DNA of 64,000 nt. It comes from Periplaneta americana. Taxonomy: Eukaryota > Arthropoda > Insecta > Blattodea > Blattidae. The stretch spans positions 157,330,102 to 157,394,101 of the forward strand of contig NC_091132.1 of NCBI RefSeq assembly GCF_040183065.1, in the 5' to 3' direction. The position numbers were made by a program, and so were the translations under genes. Below, piece by piece: positions 13,069 to 23,850 of the stretch. How positions within the stretch are numbered: position 1 is the stretch's first letter; each line of letters begins with the position of its first letter. The notes below the pieces were generated by a model, which was not told the DNA's origin, did not search any database, and saw only the letters and a list, made by a program, of their open reading frames with translations.

Positions 13069-13359
13069 TTAACTTCCTGAAAAAAATATATAAACGTTTT
13101 TACATATGACTGTTCTGTTGCTTCTTAAAACTATTAGCAATATATATGAGTAGCAAACTTGCATCTCTGCAATGAACAAAATATTTTCTATGGTGAAATA
13201 TATTTTTCTTCCTATGAATTCATATAAAATTTCACCACAGAAAAATCTTTGTTTATTACAGACATATAATTCTAGCATTTTCTGAAGAAATGGACAGGTT
13301 TTGAAAGTTTGCTTCTCATATGTCTTTTCCCAACTCCTAATTAAGGAGCAACAGAACAC
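13069..13359 (-). other. Unassigned open frame in the THAP intron
   Basis: An open frame of 96 residues with several Cys and aromatic residues lies between the two THAP exons. I recognise no family, and base composition does not differ clearly from flanking intron. It is probably chance. Confidence 0.15.
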
Positions 13360-13969
13360 ATGGTACAGGTAGTCAAGTAGAGCCTACTTTCGGAATCACC
13401 ACCTAATTAAAGCACAGTATGATGTTGAGGATTGAAATGAATAGTTGTAGCTCATAACAATATTCAAAGTAAAAGTTGCACAATGCCAAATGGACTACGT
13501 ATTTATTCTGAAAACACACAATGCTAAGCTCTTCTGATAAATTTATTTGTAAATATTAATCTCCCTAAATAGTTGAATTCTTTTCTAATGAATAACAAAC
13601 TGAGCATAATATCTTGCCTAAGTCCAAGCTAATTATTATTATCATTAAGTGCAGGTTATTAGTGCTGTAACTCTTCATGTATTAACAATGAGGCCTATGT
13701 GTAAACATAGTAAATTATTTTTGAAGCGATGTTGTTAATTACTTAAAATAACACATTAACAAAATACACAATTATGTAGGAACTAATGCACAAATTAAGT
13801 TTAAATGAATTACAAAAGAAGGCAAAAACTCATTTTAATAAATTAATATGAATTTGACAAATAATTCCCACTTAAATTTAAAAACCACTACAGTTTACCA
13901 ACCCTGACTATTTACTGATGATATATAAGGATATCTTTGCATTGAGCTTATGCTAACGGCATTGCTTAC

Positions 13970-14099
13970 CTTTTAAGCTGTGCTGCATTACTAGGCGCAG
14001 GAAACAGGAATAACCAGGTCTTCTCATTACTAACCCATTTCTGACAGTACACTGCAGCACATTCACAGTGTAAAACTCCGCCATTTGTCTTTCTATTAA
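13970..14099 (-). CDS. THAP-domain exon, N-terminal half of the zinc finger
   Basis: The acceptor 'ggtttgtttcag' precedes 14099, and the donor AAAAG|GTAAGC ends the exon at 13970. The frame reads LHCECAAVYCQKWVSNEK, then TWLFLFPAPSNAAQLKR, giving the first Cys pair (C-x4-C) and the conserved F-P of THAP domains. No in-frame Met lies inside the exon, so the start must come from an upstream exon, or from read-through (an in-frame Met lies at 14148). The intron to the next exon (12885-13969) is about 1.1 kb with consensus ends. See the exon at 12689-12884 for the rest of the domain. Confidence 0.6.
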
Positions 14100-14350
14100 C
14101 TGAAACAAACCAGCAGTAGCCTAGTATCATATAATGCATTAATAACACTACATTTCATAGAACAATTGAAGGATTGCAGTATAATCAACGTTTGTGAAAT
14201 ATTCCTGGAAGAATTCTATCCACGAGTCTATAAAAATAATAAATATCTCCGGCAATTTAACTCTTTTTATTTTATCAAAATTATTCCAGTAAAGGTACTA
14301 CTGTTAACTGTAAAGTCAAATTTCTAAAATATATCTTTTCAGGAACAACA

Positions 14351-14414
14351 CTTCTTTACTATTGCGTTACCAAGCTAAGGTATCCCGCCATCCTTTGGTA
14401 ACGCAACTGTAAAG
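14351..14414. repeat. Short inverted repeat
   Basis: Arms 'ttctttactattgcgttacc' and its near inverse ('ggtaacgcaactgtaaagaa') are separated by about 24 bp. It could form a stem-loop or be a tiny MITE remnant. Confidence 0.5.
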
Positions 14415-14554
14415 AATTACACCGGGAACAACATATTTAGTCATATCAGATTCTGTCCCACGAATTTTAAGATGTCTGACCAACTTAACTTAGCTATATA
14501 CAAAAATAAGATGTTCGTTCATACCCAAAGTGTATATTAACTCTGTTAGCTTAC

Positions 14555-14672
14555 CTTTAAAGCTCTTGGCGTAATTGCAGTTAGGCCTAATACACTGTTG
14601 TAATTCAACACAGAAGTCAGTTGATCATTTGGTAGTGGTAGACGGAAGGTAATCGCGTTCTGAAGTTTATCC
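14555..14672 (-). CDS. Possible exon upstream of THAP exons, phase does not match
   Basis: It has a good acceptor 'aattgttttcag' and donor TTTAAAG|GTAAGC, and one frame is open throughout (DKLQNAITFRLPLP...ALK). However that frame ends in phase 0 while the THAP exon needs one incoming base, and the other two frames contain stops. It may be non-coding leader, belong to another transcript, or be chance. No domain is recognised. Confidence 0.25.
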
Positions 14673-16040
14673 CTGAAAACAATTACAGATCTCAGTTTAA
14701 TAAACGTTTAAGATATGATGGAAGAATTCAGTTTAAATTAGAAAACATGACGGTGCAGTTAAGCTGCATCTACACGGTTCAATTTTTCATGCTCGTACGC
14801 ACGCAGTCTGGGAAGAATATTGAAAGAATCAAGTTTAAAGCGCATGTTGAATTAAGATAGGTACATTAAGATTTTCTATCTACAAGGTACGCCATATTAA
14901 TATTAAAATACCATGTGATGGAGTGTAAAAACCGATTATAGTTTCACTGACCAAGTTCTGCAGCAGCGAAAGCTAAAATAATATATTAGCCTGCACATTG
15001 TGTGCACTTCCGTTATTATTAAATACCAATCTTGCAGGCATTGCTTGAATGTGTGAAGTTGAAAGAAAAGTTGAACCGTGTAGATGTAATCTCAAACATA
15101 TTTCTTTCTTACCTTTTACGTTGCGAATTATTTCTCGTTGCAGGAAAGCACCAGTAACTTCTCAATTAACTCGATCTGTTCAAATTTCTTCCTTAAGCAG
15201 CCATGTTCGTCCATTCCATAATTTACACAAGATTTAAACAGAATAGGAATGCCAACATCCAACAATTGATCAACTGAACAAATGAGGTTAATAGGTCATA
15301 CACAGTACACTAATATGGCTACTTTGTCCTCGAATGAAAATGCAAATTAGCTATATAGTAATAGTAATAATAATCCGAATATTATAAAACTGACACATTC
15401 TGTAAATAATGGATATTAATAATATCTGTTTAAAACTGTCATATTGGCAAAACTTATAACCAAAGAACTTTCGAAACCAAAGAGTTTTGTACTGCTAATT
15501 TTACAAACTCTGTGATCGAAATACAGCCAGCGCTGTCCTGACCACATGCAGCAAACTATGGAACATCTATGATCATCCAACATCTATCATTTGAGTTAAA
15601 CCCCCCTGCTCGTAACAGCACTGTACACACATCTACGTAAAGTAAACGTTCCTACTGTCAGATGCTGACATCTACAGGCTTTTAAATTTCCTCTTCGAGA
15701 TATAGCACGTGAACGATAGGCACCGATGCACCTGACATCTGTAGGATAGATACTCATCATGTCCACTTCACGCTTTGTGTTCTTGACGAGTCATAAGCGG
15801 CCAGCTAAAGACAATTTTCTCCCGCGCATGCGTGAAATTCCCGTAACCATCTCCAAAAGAGCACGGCTTGTACGTGAACGGATGTTGCCAAGTTTACATA
15901 AGAAGTTTATGCAAGATGCGGGAAGTTTAAAATACTCGATTCTGATATTATACATCCCCACTACGTCAATACGGTATCAAATAATAAAACTAGTCGTGCA
16001 TTAATGGAAACAAGGTGTTCACGTGCTCTTGTGCTCTTAT
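14673..16040. other. Interior right part of the hAT-type element, no gene recognised
   Basis: About 1.4 kb including a more GC-rich patch at 15700-15920 with several CpG, possibly a former promoter or 5' leader of the THAP unit on the minus strand. A donor-like GTAAGA lies on the minus strand at about 15115. Open frames here carry no recognised domain. Confidence 0.35.
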
Positions 16041-16064
16041 TGACGCACCGCCACTGTCTTATAC

Positions 16065-17410
16065 CCAACATTGTACTAAAGAAGCTTACCAACAAAGCTC
16101 TTACTTATTTGACGATAATTTTCAATGTTGCCCTTTTAATTGGGTACTTTCCTAGAGGCTGGAACCTTGCTGAAATCATTGTTTTTCATAAGCCTAACAA
16201 ACCTAAGCACTTGCCATTTAGTTATCGACCCATTAGCTTACTGCCCACGCTATAGAAATTGTTTGAGAAGGTTATTAATCATCGCATTTGTAAATTTATG
16301 TTCCAAAACAAGATAATACCAGATTTTCAGTTTGGCTTTCGTCCGAAACATTCTATAACACACCAATTGCAAAGAGTCACTGAATCCATTATAAAAGGCT
16401 TTGATGAAAAACAGTATACTGCCGCTCTGTTTCTGGATATTGCCCATGCATTTGATACTGTTTGGTATGATGGTTTAATGTTAAAATGATATACAATTAG
16501 CTTTCCTGACTGTCTCACACACATCGTGAAAAGTTTTTTATCTGAACGTCAGTTCTCAGTACGTATAGATGGCATTAAATCAACGCTTCGTCCAGTTTTA
16601 GCCGGAGTACCACAAGGATCCATACTGTCACCACTTCTCTTCAATCTCTTCACATATCAGATTCAATGTTTGCAACTTCACACATAGCTATGTATGCTGA
16701 TGATACAGTTCTCTTTTATTCTCATAGTAACCTAAATACTGCAATCAGCACCTTCAGTTCAGACATCTTTACAGGAGCTGTCTAAATGGTTCTCTGACTG
16801 GAGATTACTAATCAACATTACCAAGACAGAAGCTAAAATCTTCTCTTTAAGGCCTATTCATAATCCACCTCCTTTGATTCTTCTAAATGAACAAGTTACA
16901 TGGCTCTCTAGTCAAGAAGCTGTAAAATATTTGGGACTATTATTAGACACGAAACTTACACGGAACGCCCATATAACTCGCATTGTTACACTAGCCTCCT
17001 CCAGAATTTGAAAATTATACCCTTTGGTTAATAGACGTTCACAAATTGGATTGGATTGTTCAATGCTACTCTACACCTCGCTTGTACGACCTCTTTTAAC
17101 TTAAGCAGCGCCAGTGTGGGGGACAGCAAATAAGACTCACATGCATCGCCTACAAGTTCTCCAGAACAAGATCCTGCGAACAGCAACAAATGCCCCCTGG
17201 TTTGTAAGAAATCAACAACTGCATCAAGAATTGGGAATTCTTCCACTAGAACAGTACATCCATTCAATATCAAAATCCTTCTTCAACAAACCTCCTGACG
17301 TTCCTGGAGCTGTGACATATAACATTGGAGCAAGATCTTGTCAGCCATCTAGACTTAAAAGAAAACTTCCTCAAGACATCTTTCTTAGCGATACTGACGA
17401 CTCTTCATAA
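16065..17410 (+). pseudogene. LINE ORF2, 3' part: reverse transcriptase and C-terminus
   Basis: Reading resumes directly after the hAT target duplication: NIVLKKLTNKAL, then FHKPNKP and SYRPISLLPTL, a stop, KLFEKVINHRI, FGFRPKHS and ALFLDIAHAFDTVW (first RT Asp), then GVPQGSILSPLLFN, MYADDTVLF (catalytic YADD, frame-shifted locally), KYLGLLLD and the thumb/C-terminal region ending at 17408-17410. Several stops and frame changes are visible. There is no RNase H, as expected for the Jockey clade. The 3' UTR follows to about 17593 with an A-rich tail. Confidence 0.85.
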
Positions 17411-17603
17411 ATTTAACACAGAAATTCATTATATTTTCATTCTCATAATTCACAAAAATGATTAATTAACTAATTTAAATTACTTAGAGGAGCCTTTAGA
17501 GCCAACCTCAGCATGATATTCTGTATGTGATATTCCATAATTTAACAGTGGTCTGTATAGCAAGTTTGCTGGCCGACCAATAATAAAAAAAAAGGATGAT
17601 TTG

Positions 17604-18361
17604 TCACATTTGAGTACAGTGGCCTATTTTCGTGTATTTGAAAGAAAATATCGTAAATTTGTTGGATGCCGAACATAACAAGACTTGTCAAATAGGATCA
17701 CTTCAATAGCTTAAGTATGTAAGGACAAAGTGACAAAATAAATTGATTTCTCCTTTTGCCTCAACGACTGCTATAAAACAAGTTAGTTTAATACAGAATG
17801 GCGAAATAAAACGGGAACTAAAAGTAATCTTAAATCTAATCCAAAGACGTACCTACAAACATCACTGTTTCCAGACATAATGGATTATGCCATTACCAAT
17901 CAATGCTTTCATTGAAGGCCTCATGATTTTGTAAACATTACAGTTTCTTTGTATCATGATAATGTTACACCATGAGTGATAATGCTTGTAATGAATGAAA
18001 AAAGAGGAAGACAGCAGAAGTATCTATGGAGTCTCGTCGGAAAATAAATTCGTATGTCAGTTAAAGAATATAAAGAAATTATTCGTTCAGTTCATATTAA
18101 AATTATGAATCCCGAGTGAATAAGGTTTCCTTTAAAACACGAAATTGTACATTTGATAGATTTCACAAATCGTTAATAAAGTTGGTGTGTAATCAAAATG
18201 TATGGAATAGGTTGCTATTGTTCTTATGGGTTTACCTCATATCTAAGAGATTTATTGGTGAAGATGGCCAAAAATACCATGTTTCAGATCTTTCTTTCTT
18301 AAATCATGACCGTATTTTGTAGAAAACGAAAACCGCAAGCTTAAGTGAAACTGCAGTTGGA
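17604..18361. other. Resumed hAT copy A tail, then unassigned sequence
   Basis: From 17604 to about 17760 the sequence aligns with 35735-35895 ('gtacagtgg' through 'gatttct'), so it is the continuation of the decayed hAT interrupted by the LINE. From there to 18361 nothing is recognised. Confidence 0.55.
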
Positions 18362-18606
18362 TGGGTTATTTTACGACGCTGTATCAACATCTAGGTTATT
18401 TAGCGTCTGAATGATAAGAAGGTGATAATGCCGGTGAAATGAGTCCGGGGTCCAGCACCGAAAGTTACCCAGCATTTATTCGTATTGGGTTGAGGGAAAA
18501 CCCCGGAAAAAACCTCAACCAGGTAACTTGCCCCTACCGGGATTCGAACCCGGGCCACCTGGTTTCGCGGCCAGACGCGCTGACCGTTACTCCACAGGTG
18601 TGGACT
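18362..18606 (-). mobile_element. tRNA-derived SINE, family 1, with 14-bp target duplication
   Basis: The minus strand begins with a tRNA-like head (box A-like 'gtaacggtcagcgcgtctgg', box B 'gggttcgaatcccgg'), followed by a body ending in 'gctaaataacctagatgttg' and an A-rich end. The target duplication 'aaactgcagttgga' lies at 18348-18361 and 18607-18620. Other copies lie at 25965, 30271 and 33239. Confidence 0.9.
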
Positions 18607-18620
18607 AAACTGCAGTTGGA

Positions 18621-19749
18621 AAGAGAGGGTCTTGTTAGATATGATGGATTATTTATCTCAAAGATGAAAAGAGGACTTTTTACAAAATAATGATACATTA
18701 TTATTTCAAACATAAGGAATTTGACAGAATAATGATTGTCATAAAAAGTTAGAAGTGATTTATAATTTTCATTATTTTACGAAAAATTTATTCTTCATAA
18801 AATAATGTACGATTAATTTTTGTATTTAAGGGTTGAAGGAAATAATCTGTTTCCATATTGATGTTTATTCTTTTTCGTCCATTCATTACACATAGTACAG
18901 TATAGTTCACATAACCTGTGACATTTCGTAATCCTATGGTACAAAGTCTCATTTCACCCTGTTTGATATTTCATCACAATTTTCATGGTCATGAATGAGT
19001 ACACATAAGGAATAACATGAAAAATATTTAAAATTATGGTTACCTTAATAACATTTTTACAACTACATTGTATGACTACAAAATTGCGTTTTGGTTTACC
19101 ATAAACCAAGCACACAAAAGACAATGCATATGAATAAGTATGTCAATAACGATATGTAAAGTCGATATAACCTCTTCTGATGTTACTTGTCCATAACTCA
19201 CCAATGGCGTTCTTTCACGAATACAAGCCAGTTAACATAAACAAAAGTCGGTTAATCAGCTACAAAATTTATGACACAGAATACTTAAGAATTCAAATCA
19301 CGTGGTAGTCTGTTCTGACACACGTAGAATTATAATAAAAGTGATTCTACTGAACTCCTGAATTAGTTAAGACACGATGAAGAAGACATGTCACGGCCCC
19401 ATATGCAACAACAAATACGAGAAAATAGCTTTCGGATGGCAACAGATAGAATCAATTTCAACGCATGAATCAACTTAATCCTTAGTTGTGAATGCTCAAC
19501 TTCAAGGTATGTATTTTAACTGTATAACCTTTCTCGTTTTGTTTCCGTTCCAGGTTTATTGCGGACCACGCCTAAAAGTTTCCTACTGTGTTCTAGCGTC
19601 CACGAAGTTTCAGGTTACAAGAGTGAAAGGAACCATCCCACATTCATCGCATTACCAAATATTCTCGCCAATATTTTTTAAAACAATCTTTAAATTATCC
19701 TTAAAAAGAAACTCGCATCACAGATATCGGAATTGAAAGTCACATCGCG
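18621..19749. other. Downstream flank of the zinc-finger gene
   Basis: AT-rich with no domain-bearing open frame. A TTTATT at about 19555 would read AATAAA on the minus strand, a plausible polyadenylation signal about 440 bp after the stop codon of the zinc-finger gene. Confidence 0.35.
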
Positions 19750-19995
19750 TTCTTGGGTTCTCAACCTACAAGACCTCGAGAACACTTACCACAAAAACCG
19801 CATTAGAAATGTTTGTTGCTCATATCCTGCAGTACTCGAGTACTTGAGTTATGCCTACCAGCGAAACGGATTTAGAAAGTGTCTCGGCTATGTGCAACAG
19901 ATCGTGGCTATTCAGACTATTCGGCTCATCGAGGCACTCAACACGAACACGGCATTAAAAACATTTCCCGTCTCTTTGGCGGAGATAATTGAATT
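19750..19995 (-). pseudogene. Decayed zinc-finger remnants in the 3' UTR
   Basis: On the minus strand the motif 'gtttttgtggtaagtgttct' near 19790 closely matches the CGKCFS coding motif of the neighbouring fingers ('gtttgtggtaagtgtttctc'), and weaker matches follow toward the stop codon. The array was probably longer, and a stop after FKCA cut its end off from translation. Confidence 0.5.
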
Positions 19996-21973
19996 TTAGG
20001 CGCATTTGAAAGGTTCCTCGCCTGTGTGCCGGTGTTCATGTCTTCTTAGGCTACTCGAATCCGAGAAATATTTACCACAAACATCGCACTTGCACGGTTT
20101 CTTCCCTGTGTGCAGGCGTTTATGTCTCTTTTGGCTGCCCGTACTCGAGAAGCATTTACCACAAACATCACATTTGAAAGACATCTCGTCTGTGTGTTGG
20201 CGTTCATGCTTTTTTAGATCCCTCGAGACGGAGAAACATTTACCACAAACTTCACATTTGAACGGTTCGTCGCTTGTGTGCAAAGATTCATGGATTCTTA
20301 GGTGACTGGAACACGAGAAACACTTACCACAAACATCACATTTGAACGGTTTCTCGCCTGTATGCATTCGTTCATGTCTTGTTAGATCACTGGAACACGA
20401 GAAACGTTTCCCACAAACATAACACATGAAAGGCTTCTCGCCTGTGTGTCGGCGCTTATGCTTTTTCAGGTCCCCCGATATCGAGAAACACTTACTGCAA
20501 ACATCACATTTGAACGGTTTCTCGCTTGTGTGCAAATATTTATGAGTTCTTAGGTTACTCGAACACGCGAAACACTTACCGCAAACATCACATTTGAACG
20601 GTTTCTCGCCTGTGTGAAAATATTCATGAGTTCTTAGTTTACTCGAACATGAGAAACACTTACCGCAAAAAACACATTTGAACGATTTCTCGCCTGTGTG
20701 CAAATATTCATGAGTTCTTAATTTACTCGAACACGAGAAACACTTACCGCAAACATCACATTTGAATGGTTTCTCGCCTGTGTGCATGCGTTCATGTCTT
20801 GTTAGGTTACTCGAACACGAGAAACACTTACCGCAAACATCACATTTGAACGGTTTCTCGCCTGAGTGTATGCGTTCATGACTCGTTAGGTTACTCGAAC
20901 AGGAGAAACTTTTTCCACAAACATCACACATGAAAGGCTTCTCGCCTGTGTGTCGGCGCTTATGCTTTTTCAGGTCCCCCAATACAGAAAAACACTTGCC
21001 GCATACATCACATTTGAACGGGTTCTCGCCTGTGTGCAAATATCCATGAGCTCTCAGTTTACTCGAACACGAGAAACACTTACCGCAAACATCACATTTG
21101 AACGGTTTCTCCCCTGTGTGCAAATATTCATGAGTTCTTAGTTTACTCGAACACGAGAAACACTTACCGCAAACATCACATTTGAACGGTTTCTCCCCTG
21201 TGTGAAAATATTCATGAGTTCTTAGTTTACTCGAACACGAGAAACACTTACCGCAAACATCACATTTAAACGGTTTTTCGACTGTGTGCATACGTTTATG
21301 TCTTGTTAAGTTACTCGAAAACGAGAAACACTTACCGCAAACAACACATTTGAACGGTTTCTCGCCTGTGTGCATGCGTTCATGACTTTTTAGGTTACTC
21401 AAAAACGAGAAACTTTTTCCACACACATCACACATGAAAGACTTCTCGCCCACATGTCGGCAGTTATGCTTTTCCAGGTCCCCCGACAGCGAGAGACACT
21501 TACCGCAAACATCACAATTGAACGGTTTCTTGCTTGTATGCAAATATTCATGAGTTTTAAGGCTACTCGAACACGAGAAACACTTACCACAAACATCACA
21601 CTTCAAAGGTTTCCTACCATTGTGTAAGTGTTTATGTCTTCTAACGTTATCAGAATACGAGAAACTCTTACAACAAATATCACACTTGAAAGGCTTCTCG
21701 CCTGTGTGGACGCGATCATGTATTCTAAGGTCGACAGTATCCTTGAAACACCTAGTACAAAATTGGCATTTGAAAGGTTTCTTCTTCAGCTTTGCCGATT
21801 TCGGGGAACATATTTTAGGCAATTCAAATTCCAATTGCTTTTCATCGACGTGAGTCCACACCTGTTTTCCCGGGCAACCTGAATTCTTGGGAATCTCACA
21901 CAAAGTCCCGTTCTCTTCAAGTGCAAGGCTGTCGAATTCTGATGACACAGTTCCCTCATTGGTGGCTGCAATC
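19996..21973 (-). CDS. C2H2 zinc-finger protein, last coding exon (21 fingers)
   Basis: The exon starts after acceptor 'tttacttaag' and joins the exon at 25591-25664 in phase (AG|G = Arg, then IAATNEGTVSSEFDS). After about 70 residues of acidic linker, 21 C2H2 fingers run almost uninterrupted, most as FKCDVCGKCFS...H-x3-H with TGEKP-type linkers, and the protein ends FKCA. Total length with the upstream exons is about 758 residues. Such proteins are nuclear, bind DNA and usually regulate transcription or silence repeats. Fingers fall into a six-finger higher-order repeat: fingers 4-9 and 10-15 share the order GDL, SNL, SNL, SKL, SKL, then a final SKL or SNL type. Base +6 positions are often Thr or His-adjacent Arg, so several fingers should bind alike. 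Confidence 0.9.
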
Positions 21974-22261
21974 CTTAAGTAAATACACTATCAGTCTATT
22001 AAATACTCACAACTACTGTAATACACATACAATTACAGAATATTTAAATCAAAACAAACCATTTCACCAGGGGTACAGTGCCATTAGAGATTCATTCTTG
22101 TAAATAATTCATGAGTAATGTTGAAAGTATCAAAATTCTCAACAATTTGGTCCTAAACTCGACAACAAATTTCATAAGGATTACACAACGGTTGTCAAAT
22201 CTTAGGTAGCATTTATTTTTAACAAACATTTCTTCCCAAAACCATCTGCTTTCGTTTACAT

Positions 22262-23130
22262 TGTGGCAACCATTATGGAAAGTTCTCGCTGCCTATGGAG
22301 TAGAGCACGCGTGCGGCAGAAGGGAGAGCGCGAGGAAGGTAGGCGGGGGAGAGGGAAGACTAAAGTCAGCGGGAGCTGCGACGCGGCGCGGTGAAGGGAA
22401 AGAAGACTGAAGCCGGCCGGATTGGAGGGTACGGACGTAAGGATTCCTAGAAAGAAAGGAGGCCAACTGCGGCGGAGAGTGGAGAAACTTCTCGAAACAG
22501 ATTGTTGCAACGAAACGTCCAGAAAATCGAAGGTACGAGAATGTGTGACCTAACACATATAAAGCGCGAGCAGTTCAGAACAGAAGTCAGTTTTTGTGAA
22601 CCAGCCATGAGCGAGCAAGGAAGCCAGCCTTCGAGACAGGGGTTCGACGTGAGTCGACTTGAGTGACTGTGGCAGCGCTCAGGCAGTAGCAACGCGTCCT
22701 GGAGTCTCGGGTTCGACACGCAGCGAACTTGAGTACCTGTGGCAGTGCCCAGGCGGAAGCAATGCATGCGGAAGTCTTGAGTTCGAAGTGCAGTTGATTG
22801 TCTCTGGAAGTCTTGGGTTCGATATACTGTGAACTCGAGTGAATGAGCTAGACAACTAGCCAAGGCAAAAGAACTTTGAACTGACAGTTTTGTTTTGTAA
22901 ATACTGCTTTGTGAACATTAGTTGAGACTAGGAGTACATTGTTCTCAATAATCCTAGTGAATTGTCATTGTCGTCTGAAGAGAGCAATAACGAATACTGT
23001 GTTGCTGTGTGGAGTGGAATACCCATTGTTGACGGGAGTGTTTAAATTCATAAATAGAAAGCCATTATTGTTGTGAATAAAAGTAATATTATTGTTGAAT
23101 TAAAAGTCACAATATATTTTTTACGGCACA
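22262..23130 (+). mobile_element. Probable solo LTR
   Basis: About 870 bp beginning TGTGGCAACC and ending GGCACA, with near-matching flanks (tacat on the left, aacat on the right), a TATAAA at 22558-22563 inside a GC-rich first half, and an AATAAA near 23078 toward its end. These fit U3, R and U5 parts of a long terminal repeat from an LTR retrotransposon, family not determined. No internal region or second LTR is nearby, so it looks like a solo LTR. It lies in the last intron of the zinc-finger gene. The flanking repeat is imperfect, so it is not very recent. Confidence 0.6.
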
Positions 23131-23383
23131 AACATGCTATTTTCTGCGATTATTTTGAAACTGAGTATTGGAAATGAGTTATAACTTTGTCTAGCCATTA
23201 TTATTGTGATGTATAAATTGTTTATACTTTGTTAAGTTAGTCACTTCAAAATTTGGCAGTGGAGCAATCCAATCCAGGTCGTAGTGAGTATTGTCAACAG
23301 TAAACTCACGAGAGGTTTTGATTTGTGTAGAGAATATTAAAATTCGAGTGGGATTAAATTGACTATTACACGATTAGGAGCAA

Positions 23384-23850
23384 GTATATAAAGATTAGGA
23401 AAAATAAAGTACCCTAATAAAAATAAGCTATTAACTGACTTAGGAAAATCTATTGCACTAATGTTAGCATCAGGAAAAATTTTGAGCAGAGGCGCCATTT
23501 CTAGTTGACTATCTATGCGGTAAAAAATGACCATCGCAAAACATGTTTCTAGGACTGTAAAGAATTTACAGTTTGAAATGTTGGAAAAAAAAAAGAAACA
23601 ATTGGTAGAGAGGTGATAAAATCAGAAGAAATTGTATAAAGATTAGAAGAAATAAAGACCTCTAATAAAATTAAACAGGTATCAATTGACTTGTAAAATT
23701 CTATTTCACTAATGTTAGTTTCACCAAAATGTTTGAACGGAGCAGCATTTTCAGTTGACTATCTGCGCAGGAAACGATCACAAAGCATAATTTATAGTAG
23801 AGTAAAGAATCTGCAGTTTGAAATGTCGGCACACAAAGAAACGAATGCTA
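23384..23850. repeat. Diverged direct tandem duplication, about 249-bp spacing
   Basis: Copy 1 (23384-23590) and copy 2 (23633-23840) share 'tataaagattag', 'cactaatgttag', 'agttgactatct' and 'cagtttgaaatgt' in the same order. A third partial echo ('agaaacaaatgctagg') follows. There is no coding frame. It lies in the last intron of the zinc-finger gene. Confidence 0.8.

Larger units (their letters stand above)
9141..16056. mobile_element. 6.9-kb hAT-type element inserted in the LINE, carrying THAP exons
   Basis: The left end is CAGTGGCGGCTCGTGATAAA and the right end is the inverse of CAGTGGCGGTGCGTCAATAA: the first nine bases match exactly and most of the next few do too. An 8-bp target duplication 'tcttatac' lies at 9133-9140 and 16057-16064, and removing the insert plus one copy restores the LINE reading frame exactly. 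CAGTGGCGG ends with an 8-bp duplication are characteristic of hAT. Subterminal similarity continues ('gtgttcac...ttgtggttcca' against 'cgtgaacaccttgtttcca'). No hAT transposase (BED or dimerisation region) is visible. Inside lie a LINE 3' fragment, (AAT)n arrays and minus-strand THAP exons. It is either a non-autonomous element that captured a gene piece or an autonomous unit that has lost its transposase. Confidence 0.8.
6037..17595 (+). mobile_element. Jockey-type LINE, nearly full length, split by a 6.9-kb hAT insertion
   Basis: The element runs from a 5' UTR near 6037 through ORF1 (6235-7803) and ORF2 (7790-17410) to a 3' UTR and a short A-rich tail at 17583-17593. An 8-bp repeat 'atgatttg' flanks it at 6029-6036 and 17596-17603, consistent with a target-site duplication. 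Without the 6916-bp insertion (plus its 8-bp duplication) it is about 4.6 kb, normal for Jockey. ORF1 ends with C2HC knuckles, ORF2 has an apurinic-type endonuclease then RT, and no RNase H follows the RT, as is typical of the Jockey clade. Each ORF has several breaks, so it is inactive. Confidence 0.85.

Noticed and set aside
14555-14672. Upstream coding exon of the THAP unit
   Set aside because: Good splice sites, but the only open frame ends in the wrong phase for the next exon. Kept only as a low-confidence feature.
20006-21882. Plus-strand frames across the finger array
   Set aside because: Shadows of the repeated finger codons on the minus strand.
22293-22863. Open frames on the minus strand in the GC-rich stretch
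   Set aside because: They lie inside a probable LTR with promoter and poly(A) signals on the other strand. No domain is seen.
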